NCBI GenBank assembly: GCA_025356695.1
Contig: JANXSE010000368.1
Location: 1-21,190 of the forward strand
Reading direction: 5' to 3'
Length of the DNA stretch: 21,190 nt
Source of the DNA: Betaproteobacteria bacterium
GTDB lineage: Bacteria; Pseudomonadota; Gammaproteobacteria; Burkholderiales; SG8-41
How positions within the stretch are numbered: position 1 is the stretch's first letter; every line of letters begins with the position of its first letter. The notes beneath the pieces were generated by a model. It was not told the DNA's origin and searched no databases. It worked only from the letters and a program-made list of their open reading frames with translations. Below are positions 1 to 6,797 of the stretch, piece after piece. A program made the translations under genes and the position numbers.

Positions 1-405
1 CGGGCAGTTATGGCAGGACAAGGAGATATAGGTTTCGAAACGAAAGCGGCCGATGCCGGCGTCGATGGCACAGATCTGTTCGATTACCGCGGCATCCACT
101 TTCGGCGGATGACCGCCGGCCTGCAACAAGGCCAATACAAGCGAAGTGAACTCGTGTCCCATCGGAATGCCGGCGAAGCGGATGCGTGCCGTTTCACCGG
201 CGCGGCCGACCGCGAACGAGGGCTTGCGTAAATCCTCACCGTCTTCGCGCACCGTCACCAACGGTGAGAGCGTGGCGATCTCGCGCAGGAGGCCGCATGT
301 CTCGATCGATTTTTCGCTGTCGTCGAGCGTGGCGACGAGTTCGATCGGCTGCTGCAGGCGTTCAAGATAGTTCTTGAGTTGTGTTTTGATGTTGGCGTCG
401 AGCAT
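1..405 (-). CDS. ahpF: Alkyl hydroperoxide reductase subunit F, N-terminal part (runs off the window)
   Basis: AhpF is the flavoprotein that passes electrons from NAD(P)H to AhpC, keeping the peroxiredoxin reduced in the cytoplasm. Only the first 135 codons are present. They cover the N-terminal double thioredoxin-like domain and end exactly in the CHNCP redox centre, with cysteines at residues 131 and 134, close to the known E. coli positions (129/132). The FAD and NADH domains lie outside the window to the left. The ATG at 403-405 is preceded by a GGAG ribosome site. The gene follows ahpC on the same strand with a 122-base gap that contains a strong GC-rich hairpin, so the two are probably one OxyR-controlled operon. 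The family call is firm. Confidence 0.93.
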   Translation of the reverse strand, partial: MLDANIKTQLKNYLERLQQPIELVATLDDSEKSIETCGLLREIATLSPLVTVREDGEDLRKPSFAVGRAGETARIRFAGIPMGHEFTSLVLALLQAGGHPPKVDAAVIEQICAIDAGIGRFRFETYISLSCHNCP

Positions 406-487
406 GCTGTTCTCCACGAGGTAATCGTTATGCACTGCGGTTGGCACTGCCAAAACACCGCCGGGCGGGGCCTTGGCGCTGCGAACC

Positions 488-516
488 GCCGGCGGCCCCG
501 CGCGGGGCGCGCCGGC
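488..516 (-). terminator. Intercistronic GC-rich hairpin between ahpC and ahpF
   Basis: The arms GCCGGC (488-493) and GCCGGC (511-516) pair, and inside them GCCCC and GGGGC pair around a GCGC loop. No T-run follows on either strand, so this looks like an attenuator or mRNA-processing and stabilising hairpin rather than a full intrinsic terminator. It would fit the usual excess of AhpC over AhpF, which is an inference. Confidence 0.5.
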
Positions 517-527
517 TGATTAAACGA

Positions 528-1097
528 TCAGATCTTGCCGACCAGGTCGAGCGAAGGCGCCAGCGTCTTCGCGCCTTCCTTCCACTTCGCCGGGCACACT
601 TCACCCGGATGGCTGGCGACGTATTGCGCGGCCTTGACCTTGCGCAGCAGTTCCGAAGCATCGCGGCCGATACCGCCGGCGTTGACTTCGATGATCTGGA
701 TCCGGCCCTGCGGGTCGATGACGAAGGTGCCGCGTTCGGCGAGGCCTTCGGTTTCGATCATCACGCCGAAGTTGCGCGTAATCTGGCCGGTCGGGTCGCC
801 GACCATCGGATACTGGATCTTGCGGATGGTGTCGGAGGTGTCGTGCCAGGCCTTGTGCGTGAAGTGCGTGTCGGTCGACACGGCGTAAATCTCCACGCCC
901 ATCTTCTTGAACTCGGCGTAGTTGTCGGCGAGGTCGCCCAGTTCGGTCGGGCAGACGAAGGTGAAGTCGGCCGGATAGAAGAACACGACCGACCACTTGC
1001 CCTTCAGCGTCGCGTTGCTGACGTCGACGAACTGGCCGGCGTGGAAGGCGGTCGCCTTGAACGGAAGAATTTCGGTGTTGATCAGTGAAGCGCTCAT
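528..1097 (-). CDS. ahpC: Alkyl hydroperoxide reductase subunit C (2-Cys peroxiredoxin)
   Basis: AhpC reduces hydrogen peroxide, organic hydroperoxides and peroxynitrite in the cytoplasm and is re-reduced by AhpF. The 189-residue product has the normal family length (E. coli 187). The peroxidatic cysteine is at residue 49 in the motif DFTFVCPTE, and the resolving cysteine is at residue 168 in HPGEVCPA. A central [21 protein letters not shown] segment in two pieces also matches the AhpC type. The ATG is preceded by AAGGAG at a spacing of about six bases. An OxyR-type site and a -10 element sit upstream, and ahpF lies downstream. Identification is close to certain. Confidence 0.98.
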   Translation of the reverse strand: MSASLINTEILPFKATAFHAGQFVDVSNATLKGKWSVVFFYPADFTFVCPTELGDLADNYAEFKKMGVEIYAVSTDTHFTHKAWHDTSDTIRKIQYPMVGDPTGQITRNFGVMIETEGLAERGTFVIDPQGRIQIIEVNAGGIGRDASELLRKVKAAQYVASHPGEVCPAKWKEGAKTLAPSLDLVGKI

Positions 1098-1142
1098 GTG
1101 TTTCTCCTTGGAGGTTTGAATTAAACGTTGACCACGGAGCGA

Positions 1143-1171
1143 ATCTTAGCGAGGCCTCATTAATAAATAAA
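1143..1171 (-). promoter_or_regulatory. Putative ahpC promoter (-35/-10)
   Basis: On the minus strand a TAAGAT -10 element (1143-1148) sits 17 bases from a weak TTTATT -35 (1166-1171). The -35 directly abuts the OxyR-type site, the arrangement expected when OxyR contacts RNA polymerase at a weak -35. The predicted start is near 1136. Confidence 0.5.
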
Positions 1172-1208
1172 TTTGATTGTTACTATTGTTTCGATAGCTC
1201 ATGGCTAT
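1172..1208 (-). promoter_or_regulatory. OxyR-type binding site upstream of ahpC
   Basis: The known OxyR motif is four ATAG/CTAT half-elements separated by seven bases. Here CTAT (1183-1186), ATAG (1194-1197) and CTAT (1205-1208) match exactly at N7 spacing, and the fourth element (TTTG, 1172-1175) matches two of four bases. That gives 14 of 16 positions. The site lies next to the ahpC -35 region, as expected for oxidant-activated ahpC. Confidence 0.8.
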
Positions 1209-1440
1209 TCAACAACGTAGCCCGCGGCGCCGGCAACACGGTGTGGCCGCCTAAAAAAATATGCGCCGCGGAAACCCGCTACCGCCATGAATACAAAGAT
1301 AAATCCAGCGCACCCGGCACGGTATCGCACAAAAAAAATGTACAAGCGGGGGCAAACGCACGACCAGGGAACCCGCGGGCCGCCGCGCAAAAGTCGCTCA
1401 AACACATGAAATCAATCAAGTTTTCAAATGGTCGCCGCTG

Positions 1441-1457
1441 CTGGCACGTCGCTTGCT
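1441..1457 (+). promoter_or_regulatory. Sigma-54 (RpoN) -24/-12 promoter
   Basis: The sequence CTGGCACGTCGCTTGCT is a perfect match to the RpoN consensus YTGGCACG-N4-TTGCW, with ten bases between the invariant GG and GC. The predicted start is near 1468, leaving about 33 bases before the ATG at 1501. The roughly 230 bases upstream could hold an activator site, but none was recognised. It is intergenic, correctly oriented and well spaced for the next gene. Confidence 0.75.
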
Positions 1458-1500
1458 GAATACTGGGCAAGCAGCAACGAAATTCAACCAGGAGAAGATC

Positions 1501-1827
1501 ATGAACACCACGATGACCATGAACGCCGGATACCAAACCACGGCACCCACCCGCGGCCACGACTACACCGCCGCAATCGCCCAAGCCAAATTCGTCGCCA
1601 TGATCGTCGCGGCGCCGCTGATCGGACTCGCAGCCATCACGCTGCTGCCGCTGGCCGGCCTCGCAATGCTCATCAAAATGGGTTTCCAGGCACTGCCGAA
1701 ACGCGCACGGGATGTCGCACTGTTCTTCGCCGCACCGTTCATCGGCCTCGCCTACCTTGCCGCCTTCCCGCTGATCGGTGTCGGCGCCCTGGCGTATGCA
1801 GGCGTGCAGGCAGCACGCGGCAAATAA
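1501..1827 (+). CDS. Small membrane protein with two duplicated hydrophobic hairpins, sigma-54 controlled
   Basis: This 108-residue protein has a polar N-terminus of about 29 residues, a hydrophobic segment at about 31-59, a basic linker (LPKRARD, 65-71) and a second hydrophobic segment at about 72-102. The two segments resemble each other: AAPLIGLAAITLLPLAGLAM against AAPFIGLAYLAAFPLIGVGA, each with a central proline that suggests re-entrant or paired helices. The ATG at 1501 is chosen because AGGAGAA precedes it at good spacing. An in-frame ATG at 1453 falls inside the sigma-54 promoter and before its start point, so it cannot be used. No function is recognised. RpoN control suggests an envelope, nitrogen or stress role, which is inference. 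The gene is monocistronic and meets the GST gene convergently. Confidence 0.8.
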   Translation: MNTTMTMNAGYQTTAPTRGHDYTAAIAQAKFVAMIVAAPLIGLAAITLLPLAGLAMLIKMGFQALPKRARDVALFFAAPFIGLAYLAAFPLIGVGALAYAGVQAARGK

Positions 1828-1850
1828 GCGATGGCTCGCCTCAAAACAAA

Positions 1851-1890
1851 ACGGCGCCGGGACTCCCGACAGAGAGCAACCCGGCGCCGT
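1851..1890 (-). terminator. Intrinsic terminator between convergent genes, better for the GST gene
   Basis: A perfect 11-bp stem, ACGGCGCCGGG (1851-1861) with CCCGGCGCCGT (1880-1890), encloses an 18-base loop. On the minus strand it is followed by TTTTGTTTT, a fair U-tract for the GST transcript. On the plus strand only CTTGATT follows, so termination of the membrane protein gene would be weaker. Confidence 0.75.
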
Positions 1891-1917
1891 CTTGATTGAA
1901 ACGCGGTATTTCAGGAA

Positions 1918-2526
1918 TTACTTGTCGCGCATCGCCCGTGCTTTTTTCGCCGCCGGGCGTTCCCAGCAACGCTTCATCCACGCATCCAGACGCGGCCACT
2001 TCGACAGATCAATCGACAACGCGCGGAACAGCGCCGAGGCCACATTCAGATCGGCCACCGTAAATTCGTTACCCAGCAGATATTTCGATTTGCCCAATGC
2101 GTTTTCGAGTACATCAAACGCCGGCACCACTTCCTGCCAGGCCTTCTCCGCCAGTTCGGGTTTGCGTTCAGCTTCCGGCAGTGCCTTGACGTGACGCACG
2201 TAATCGACGATCTGCCGATCAAGGCGGTCGGTTTCCCACAGGCTCCACTGCATCGCCAGCGCCTCACCCTTCGCGTCAGCCGGATAGAGCGGGCTTTTGT
2301 GCTTCTTCGCAAGATAAAGATTGATCGCCATCGATTCGGCGAGCACGAAACCCTCGTCGTCGATGGTCGGCACGCGGCCGTTCGCATTGAGCGCGCGGAA
2401 CTCTGGCGTCTTTGTTTCCGCCGCGCGCGGCAGCCAGTCTTTGTGCTCGTAGGCAATGCCGAGTTCACCGACCATCCAGATCACGCGGACTGCACGCGAA
2501 TTGGCCGAACCGTAAATGCGCAGCAT
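1918..2526 (-). CDS. Glutathione S-transferase family protein
   Basis: This 202-residue cytosolic protein has the two-domain GST layout. Residues 1-78 form a thioredoxin-like domain with the start MLRIYGSANS, the cis-proline loop RVPT (Pro53) and the glutathione-binding pair Glu64-Ser65 (ESMAI). Residues 88-200 form the all-alpha domain with the N-capping box in GNEFTVADLNVAS (about 152-164). The catalytic residue is probably a serine near residues 7-10, as in bacterial serine/cysteine-type GSTs, but this is not certain from sequence alone. The substrate cannot be told. The ATG has GAGGAGA upstream, and a terminator follows the gene at 1851-1890. It appears to be transcribed alone. Confidence 0.93.
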   Translation of the reverse strand: MLRIYGSANSRAVRVIWMVGELGIAYEHKDWLPRAAETKTPEFRALNANGRVPTIDDEGFVLAESMAINLYLAKKHKSPLYPADAKGEALAMQWSLWETDRLDRQIVDYVRHVKALPEAERKPELAEKAWQEVVPAFDVLENALGKSKYLLGNEFTVADLNVASALFRALSIDLSKWPRLDAWMKRCWERPAAKKARAMRDK

Positions 2527-2635
2527 GGGACTCTCTCCTCGATTGAACGAAGCGGGAGTTTACCGTCGCGCGCGGCACGGTGAAAACATTATTGAAACAC
2601 GCGGGCGGCAGTGCGCCGCCGCGGGACCGAAACGC

Positions 2636-3325
2636 CTATTTCTGCAGCGTCGCGTCTTCGACAAGCACCTTGTAGGCGTAGCCCGAACCGAAATCCTGAT
2701 CGGTGCGCACGATACCTTTGGCCGTCACCACATCGCCGAGTTTCGCCGGCGCGGTGGTTCTGACCAGAATGTCGTTGCTGTTGTCCGCGGCCGAACCCGT
2801 GCCATCGCGCAGATGCAGCCAGTTCTTGCCCATGATGCCCTGGTTGTATTTGACGATCTTGCCGCGCACCACGACCGGCTTGTCTTTCAACTCGGCGCTT
2901 TTGCCGGTGATCTCGGCCACCGTACGCGCATTGGCACCGCTGGCTTTGGCAACCTTGACATCGACGCTGTCCGGCGCCTTCGCCACGCCCGTATGCGGAT
3001 TGGCATTCGCCGGCCCGGCGCCGGGCAGGTTACCCAGCAGAATCACCGGGAAGGTGCGGTTGAGCGATTTGCTCTTGAAATCCTTCATCACCATCACGTT
3101 TTCAACCGTGACTTCGGTGCCCACCTTGACCGGCGCCTTGGTCACCGAGGCCCAGAATTCGCCGTCCCTGGTTTTCAGGCGCAGATACGTGAAGCCGTTG
3201 GCATCGATGACTTCCTGTACCTCACCTTTGACCGTCTCGGTTTTGGGCGGTACCGGTGCGGCACCTTCAGCCGCCCAAACACCAACAGTAACAACCATCG
3301 CGCAGATGGCGAGCAGATTCTTCAT
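2636..3325 (-). CDS. Secreted protein with two OB-fold-like domains (NrfJ-like)
   Basis: The 229-residue product starts with a Sec signal peptide (MKNLLAICAMVVTVGVWAAE; cleavage near residue 20-22). Residues about 30-95 form one small beta-rich domain (TVKGEVQEVIDANGFTYLRL), and residues about 145-228 form a second with the pattern VVVRGKIVKYN, MGKNWLHLRDGTG, GDVVTAKGIV and GYAYKVLVEDA. That pattern is typical of bacterial OB-fold proteins, some annotated as NrfJ-related. A proline- and alanine-rich linker with GAGPANANPHTG joins the two. No cysteine or haem motif is present outside the signal peptide. A periplasmic role, perhaps binding to a redox enzyme or metal, is inference. AAGGAG precedes the ATG. 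The gene is divergent from the amidohydrolase at 3517. Confidence 0.75.
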   Translation of the reverse strand: MKNLLAICAMVVTVGVWAAEGAAPVPPKTETVKGEVQEVIDANGFTYLRLKTRDGEFWASVTKAPVKVGTEVTVENVMVMKDFKSKSLNRTFPVILLGNLPGAGPANANPHTGVAKAPDSVDVKVAKASGANARTVAEITGKSAELKDKPVVVRGKIVKYNQGIMGKNWLHLRDGTGSAADNSNDILVRTTAPAKLGDVVTAKGIVRTDQDFGSGYAYKVLVEDATLQK

Positions 3326-3516
3326 GAGCCTGTCACTCCTTCAAATTGAGCCCGCAGGATAGCAGAGCCACCCGGCAGAAAATTTGATCTATCGCAATTT
3401 AACCGCTGGTGCGCACGCCATCGGCCCGCATGGTTGTATGCAATAATCCATGCCGGATTTCCAATAATCGACGGCCCGTTGCAGGCCGCGCCCGTCCATT
3501 CATCAGAGGAGAAACC

Positions 3517-4617
3517 ATGACCACACGCAGAAAATTCATCCAGGACGCCGCTGCCACCGCCGGCGTCATCTTCACCGGCTGCAGCCTGCTCGGCGCCGCC
3601 CCGGCGCGCGCGCAGGCCAAGCTCAAATCGCGACTGCCGGTGCTGGTTAAAGGCAAGCGTGTCAAAACCATCGACGTGCACGCGCACTGCCTGATCGCCG
3701 AAGCGCTCGCCCTGCTGCCGGCGGCCGAAGCGAAGGAAATTTATCCGCCGGTCAAAGGTTCGAAAGAATTCGACATCGTGCTCGACGAACGCCTCGGCAT
3801 GATGGACGCGCAGGGTGTGGACATGGAGGTGCTCAGCATCAATCCCTGGTGGTACCGCAAGGAGCGCGAACTTGTTGAAAAAGTCATCGCCGTGCAGAAC
3901 GAAAAACTCGCCGAACTCTGCGCGAAGAAGCCGGACCGTCTCGCCGCCTTCGCCTCGCTGGCACTGCAATTCCCGGACCTCGCCGTGCAGCAGCTTGAGA
4001 CTGCGGTAAAAAAATACGGGCTCAAGGGTGCGGCCATCGGCGGCAGCGTCGCCGGCGTCGATTTCTCGGATGCGAAATACCATCCGGTCTGGGCCAAAGC
4101 CGAAGAACTCGATGTGCCACTGTTCATCCACCCGCAAAGCACGCCGCAACTGGCGAGCCGCTTCAAGGGCAACGGCTGGCTGTCGAACGTGATCGGCAAT
4201 CCGCTCGACACCACCATCGCGCTGCAGCACCTGATCTTCGAAGGCGTACTCGACAAATATCCGAAGCTCAAAGTCTGCGCCGCGCATGGCGGCGGCTACC
4301 TGCCCTCCTACGCGCCGCGCTCCGACCACGGCTGCTTCATCTCGCCGCAGGGCTGCGATCCGTCCATCGTGCTGAAGAAAAAGCCGACCGAATATCTGAA
4401 CCAGATGTATTTCGACACGCTGGTGTTCACCGCGGAAGCACTGCGCCACATCGTCGCGCAGGTCGGTGCCAGCCAGCTCATGATCGGCACCGACTCGCCG
4501 ATCCCGTGGAACGAGCATCCGGTCGATCACATCATGGCCACCGCCACGCTGTCGGACAAGCAGAAGATCGCCATGCTCGGCGGCAATGCGGCGAAGATGC
4601 TGGGCATGAAAGGCTGA
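3517..4617 (+). CDS. Tat-exported metal-dependent amidohydrolase (ACMSD/amidohydrolase-2 family)
   Basis: The 366-residue protein is a TIM-barrel amidohydrolase of the ACMSD/gamma-resorcylate decarboxylase group. Metal ligands seen are His55 and His57 (DVHAH), His205 (FIHP), His257 (AAHGGG) and Asp326 (GTDSPIPW). Members hydrolyse or decarboxylate cyclic and aromatic acids; the substrate here is unknown. The N-terminus has a twin-arginine signal (TTRRKFIQ) followed by a hydrophobic stretch and an ARAQA-type cleavage region near residues 29-34. The folded metalloenzyme is therefore probably exported, which is not the rule for this family. The ATG at 3517 is chosen for the AGAGGAGA upstream and because it makes the Tat signal start properly; an earlier in-frame ATG at 3409 would bury it. 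The CocE-type hydrolase follows after a repeat pair. Confidence 0.9.
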   Translation: MTTRRKFIQDAAATAGVIFTGCSLLGAAPARAQAKLKSRLPVLVKGKRVKTIDVHAHCLIAEALALLPAAEAKEIYPPVKGSKEFDIVLDERLGMMDAQGVDMEVLSINPWWYRKERELVEKVIAVQNEKLAELCAKKPDRLAAFASLALQFPDLAVQQLETAVKKYGLKGAAIGGSVAGVDFSDAKYHPVWAKAEELDVPLFIHPQSTPQLASRFKGNGWLSNVIGNPLDTTIALQHLIFEGVLDKYPKLKVCAAHGGGYLPSYAPRSDHGCFISPQGCDPSIVLKKKPTEYLNQMYFDTLVFTAEALRHIVAQVGASQLMIGTDSPIPWNEHPVDHIMATATLSDKQKIAMLGGNAAKMLGMKG

Positions 4618-4640
4618 TCCAACAAATTACTTCATGAGAA

Positions 4641-4733
4641 GGTTCTCTCCCCTTCAAGGGGAGAGACAGTGGGGGGATGGGGTTACAACAATGCACCCAT
4701 CCCCATCCCATCCTTCCCCTTGAAGGGGAAGGT
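4641..4733. repeat. Family A palindromic repeat pair, locus 1
   Basis: Two copies (4641-4682 and 4695-4733) lie in inverted orientation. Each has a small hairpin core, CCCCTTCAAGGGG and CCCCTTGAAGGGG, and a CCCATCCCC-type tail. Together they could fold into one long stem between the amidohydrolase and CocE-type genes. Similar pairs occur at four other places in the window. Confidence 0.8.
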
Positions 4734-4812
4734 GAAAAGCGCGGCGTACTCACCTGCCGTGCACCACGCAAATCCCGAACAACTTGTTTCAACCAACCGA
4801 CCGAGTAAAAAA

Positions 4813-6555
4813 ATGAATTCAATGAAAAGCGAAACCCGTGACGGCATACAGATCGACTGGGACGCCGCGATCAAGATGGACGACGGCGTGGTGCTGCGCG
4901 CCGACGTGTTCCGTCCGCCGGGCGACGGCAAGTATCCGGTCATCATCACCTACGGGCCGTATGCCAAGGGCCTCGATTTCGCAGAAGGCTACAAGAGCCA
5001 GTGGGCGCGCCTGATCAAAGCGGTGCCCGACACGCTGAAGGGTTCGTCGAACAAATACCAGAACTGGGAACTCGTCGATCCAGAGAAATGGGTGCCGGAC
5101 GGTTACGCCATTGTGCGCGTCGATTCGCGCGGCGCCGGCCGCTCGCCGGGCACGATCGACGTCTGGTCGGCGCGCGAAGCGCGCGACTTCCACGATTGCA
5201 TCGAATGGGCCGGCACGCAGGCGTGGAGCAATGGAAAAGTCGGTATCAACGGCATTTCTTATTATGCAATGAACCAATGGCAGGTCGCCGCACTGCAACC
5301 GCCGCATCTGGCCGCGATGTGCATCTGGGAAGGTTCATCCGACTATTACCGCGAACTTTGCCGCCACGGCGGCATCCTCTGCGATTTTCTCAACGACTGG
5401 TTCAACCGCCAGGTCCTCACCGTGCAGAATGGCGTCGGCGACAAAGGCGCGCGCAGCAAAGTCACCGGCGACACCATCGCCGGGCCCGACACGCTGACAC
5501 CCGAACAACTGAAGAAGAACCGCGCCGACGTCGACGGCGAAGCGCGGCGCCGCCCGCTGATCGACGACTACTATCGCGCGCGCATGCCAGACTTCTCGAA
5601 GATCAAAACGCCGCTGCTCTCCGCCGGCAACTGGGGCGGCCAGGGCCTGCATCCGCGCGGCAACTTCGAGGGCTATCTGCGCGCCGCCTCGCCGCAGAAA
5701 TGGCTGGAGGTGCACGGCGACACCCACTTCACGCATTTCTACAGCAACTACGGCGCCGGCCTGCAGAAGCAGTTCTTCGCGCACTTCCTCAAAGGTGAAA
5801 AAAGCGGCTGGGACAAACAGCCGAAGGTCTCGCTCAACGTGCGCTGGCCCGGCGAAAAATTCGTGCTGCGCGCCGAAAACGAATGGCCGCTGGCGCGCAC
5901 GCAGTGGACGCCCTACTATCTGCAACCCGCCGACCAAGGTCTTGCCACTGCAGCGCCGAAGAGCGACAGCACGCTCGCCTATGAAACCAGCGGCGACGGC
6001 TATACATTCACCACACCGCCGATGACAGCTGATCTGGAAATCACCGGTCCGGTTGCCGCCAAGCTGTGGCTATCGTCGGACACCACCGACGCCGACGTTT
6101 TCATCGCCCTGCGCGTCTACGATCCGGCCGGCAAGGAAGTCGTGTTCATCGGCTCCAACGATCCGCGCACACCGGTGGGCCTCGGCTGGCTGCGTGCCTC
6201 GCAGCGCAAGCTCGATGCGAAAGAAACCAAACCGTACCGCCCGCTGCACACGCACGACGAACATCAGCCGCTCACACCTAACGTACCGGTCGAACTCGAT
6301 GTCGAAATCTGGCCGACCTCCATCGTCGTGCCAAAAGGTTATCGCATCGCTTTCACGGTACGTGGCTGCGACTATGAATTCGATGGCACCGATGCCGGTG
6401 TCGCGCACGCGCCCTATCCGATGAAAGGGGTCGGCCCCTTCACGCACACGGATCCAGACGACCGGCCGGCGAAAATATTTGGCGGAAAAAATACACTGCA
6501 CTTCGCGGCGGGAAAAATGCCTTATGTGTTGTTGCCGGTGATCCCGGGGAAATAA
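4813..6555 (+). CDS. CocE/NonD-type alpha/beta hydrolase (X-Pro dipeptidyl-peptidase S15-like)
   Basis: This 580-residue protein has the CocE layout: an alpha/beta-hydrolase domain (about 15-340) and a C-terminal jelly-roll (about 365-578; YDPAGKEVVFIG and GYRIAFTVRGCDYEFD). The oxyanion region is YGPYAKG, the strand VRVDSRGAGRSPG is typical, and the nucleophile is Ser149 in NGISYYAMNQW. His305 or His301 (EVHGDTHFTHF) is the likely catalytic histidine. The place where CocE has its acid residue reads NWGGQGLHPRGN (273-284), so the usual Asp is missing or displaced. Enzymes of this type cleave esters or amides; the substrate is unknown. There is no signal peptide. The start at 4813 has no good ribosome site; the ATG at 4822 is an alternative. 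Confidence 0.87.
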   Translation: MNSMKSETRDGIQIDWDAAIKMDDGVVLRADVFRPPGDGKYPVIITYGPYAKGLDFAEGYKSQWARLIKAVPDTLKGSSNKYQNWELVDPEKWVPDGYAIVRVDSRGAGRSPGTIDVWSAREARDFHDCIEWAGTQAWSNGKVGINGISYYAMNQWQVAALQPPHLAAMCIWEGSSDYYRELCRHGGILCDFLNDWFNRQVLTVQNGVGDKGARSKVTGDTIAGPDTLTPEQLKKNRADVDGEARRRPLIDDYYRARMPDFSKIKTPLLSAGNWGGQGLHPRGNFEGYLRAASPQKWLEVHGDTHFTHFYSNYGAGLQKQFFAHFLKGEKSGWDKQPKVSLNVRWPGEKFVLRAENEWPLARTQWTPYYLQPADQGLATAAPKSDSTLAYETSGDGYTFTTPPMTADLEITGPVAAKLWLSSDTTDADVFIALRVYDPAGKEVVFIGSNDPRTPVGLGWLRASQRKLDAKETKPYRPLHTHDEHQPLTPNVPVELDVEIWPTSIVVPKGYRIAFTVRGCDYEFDGTDAGVAHAPYPMKGVGPFTHTDPDDRPAKIFGGKNTLHFAAGKMPYVLLPVIPGK

Positions 6556-6577
6556 TTTGCGGTCGCTACCGCAGTCT

Positions 6578-6608
6578 GTAGCCCGGAAGGAGCGCAGCGT
6601 ATTCCGGG
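6578..6608 (+). repeat. Family B repeat, copy 1
   Basis: An element of about 31 bases begins GTAGCCCGGAAGGAGCGCAG and ends ATTCCGGG, so the outer CCCGGAA and TTCCGGG arms pair. It follows the CocE-type gene and recurs nearly unchanged at 19015 and, inverted, at 17673. Confidence 0.75.
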
Positions 6609-6634
6609 ATCGGGCGCACGGCAGCGCGTGATTC

Positions 6635-6663
6635 GTAGAGCGGAAAAGCGAAGCGCATTCCGC
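6635..6663 (+). repeat. Family B repeat, copy 2 (variant)
   Basis: The element starts GTAGAGCGGAAAAGCGAAGC and ends ATTCCGC, with GCGGAA pairing to TTCCGC. It lies 26 bases after copy 1, and the same variant appears inverted at 17255-17288. Confidence 0.7.
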
Positions 6664-6711
6664 CGAAGGGTGTTGTTCGAATAAACGCGGTGCTTCAAGG
6701 TTACTCAGCAA

Positions 6712-6793
6712 TCCCCCCATCCTATCCTTCCCCCTCAAGGGGGGAAGGAACCTGCTAATTGTCATTCCCCCTCAAGAGGGAGGAACCTTCTAC
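6712..6793. repeat. Family A palindromic repeat pair, locus 2
   Basis: Copy one (6712-6757) has the ATCCTATCCTTCCCC stretch and a CCCCCTCAAGGGGGG core; copy two (6764-6793) has CCCCCTCAAGAGGGAGGAAC. Here the two are in direct orientation, unlike the other loci. They lie just past the end of the alcohol dehydrogenase gene. Confidence 0.8.
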
Positions 6794-6797
6794 CGAG

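Noticed and set aside
441..1088. Open frame of 215 codons on the plus strand
   Set aside because: It lies antisense to ahpC and ahpF, whose catalytic motifs are intact. It has no start signal and a composition typical of the reverse strand of a GC-rich gene.
1453..1500. Upstream ATG for the small membrane protein
   Set aside because: The codon lies inside the -12 region of the sigma-54 promoter, before the predicted transcript start.
3322..4530. Open frame of 402 codons on the minus strand
   Set aside because: It is antisense to the amidohydrolase, which has all metal ligands and a good ribosome site. Long antisense frames are expected at this GC content.
5001..5798. Open frame of 265 codons on the plus strand in a second frame
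   Set aside because: It is an Arg-rich shadow of the CocE-type hydrolase gene, with no start signal.
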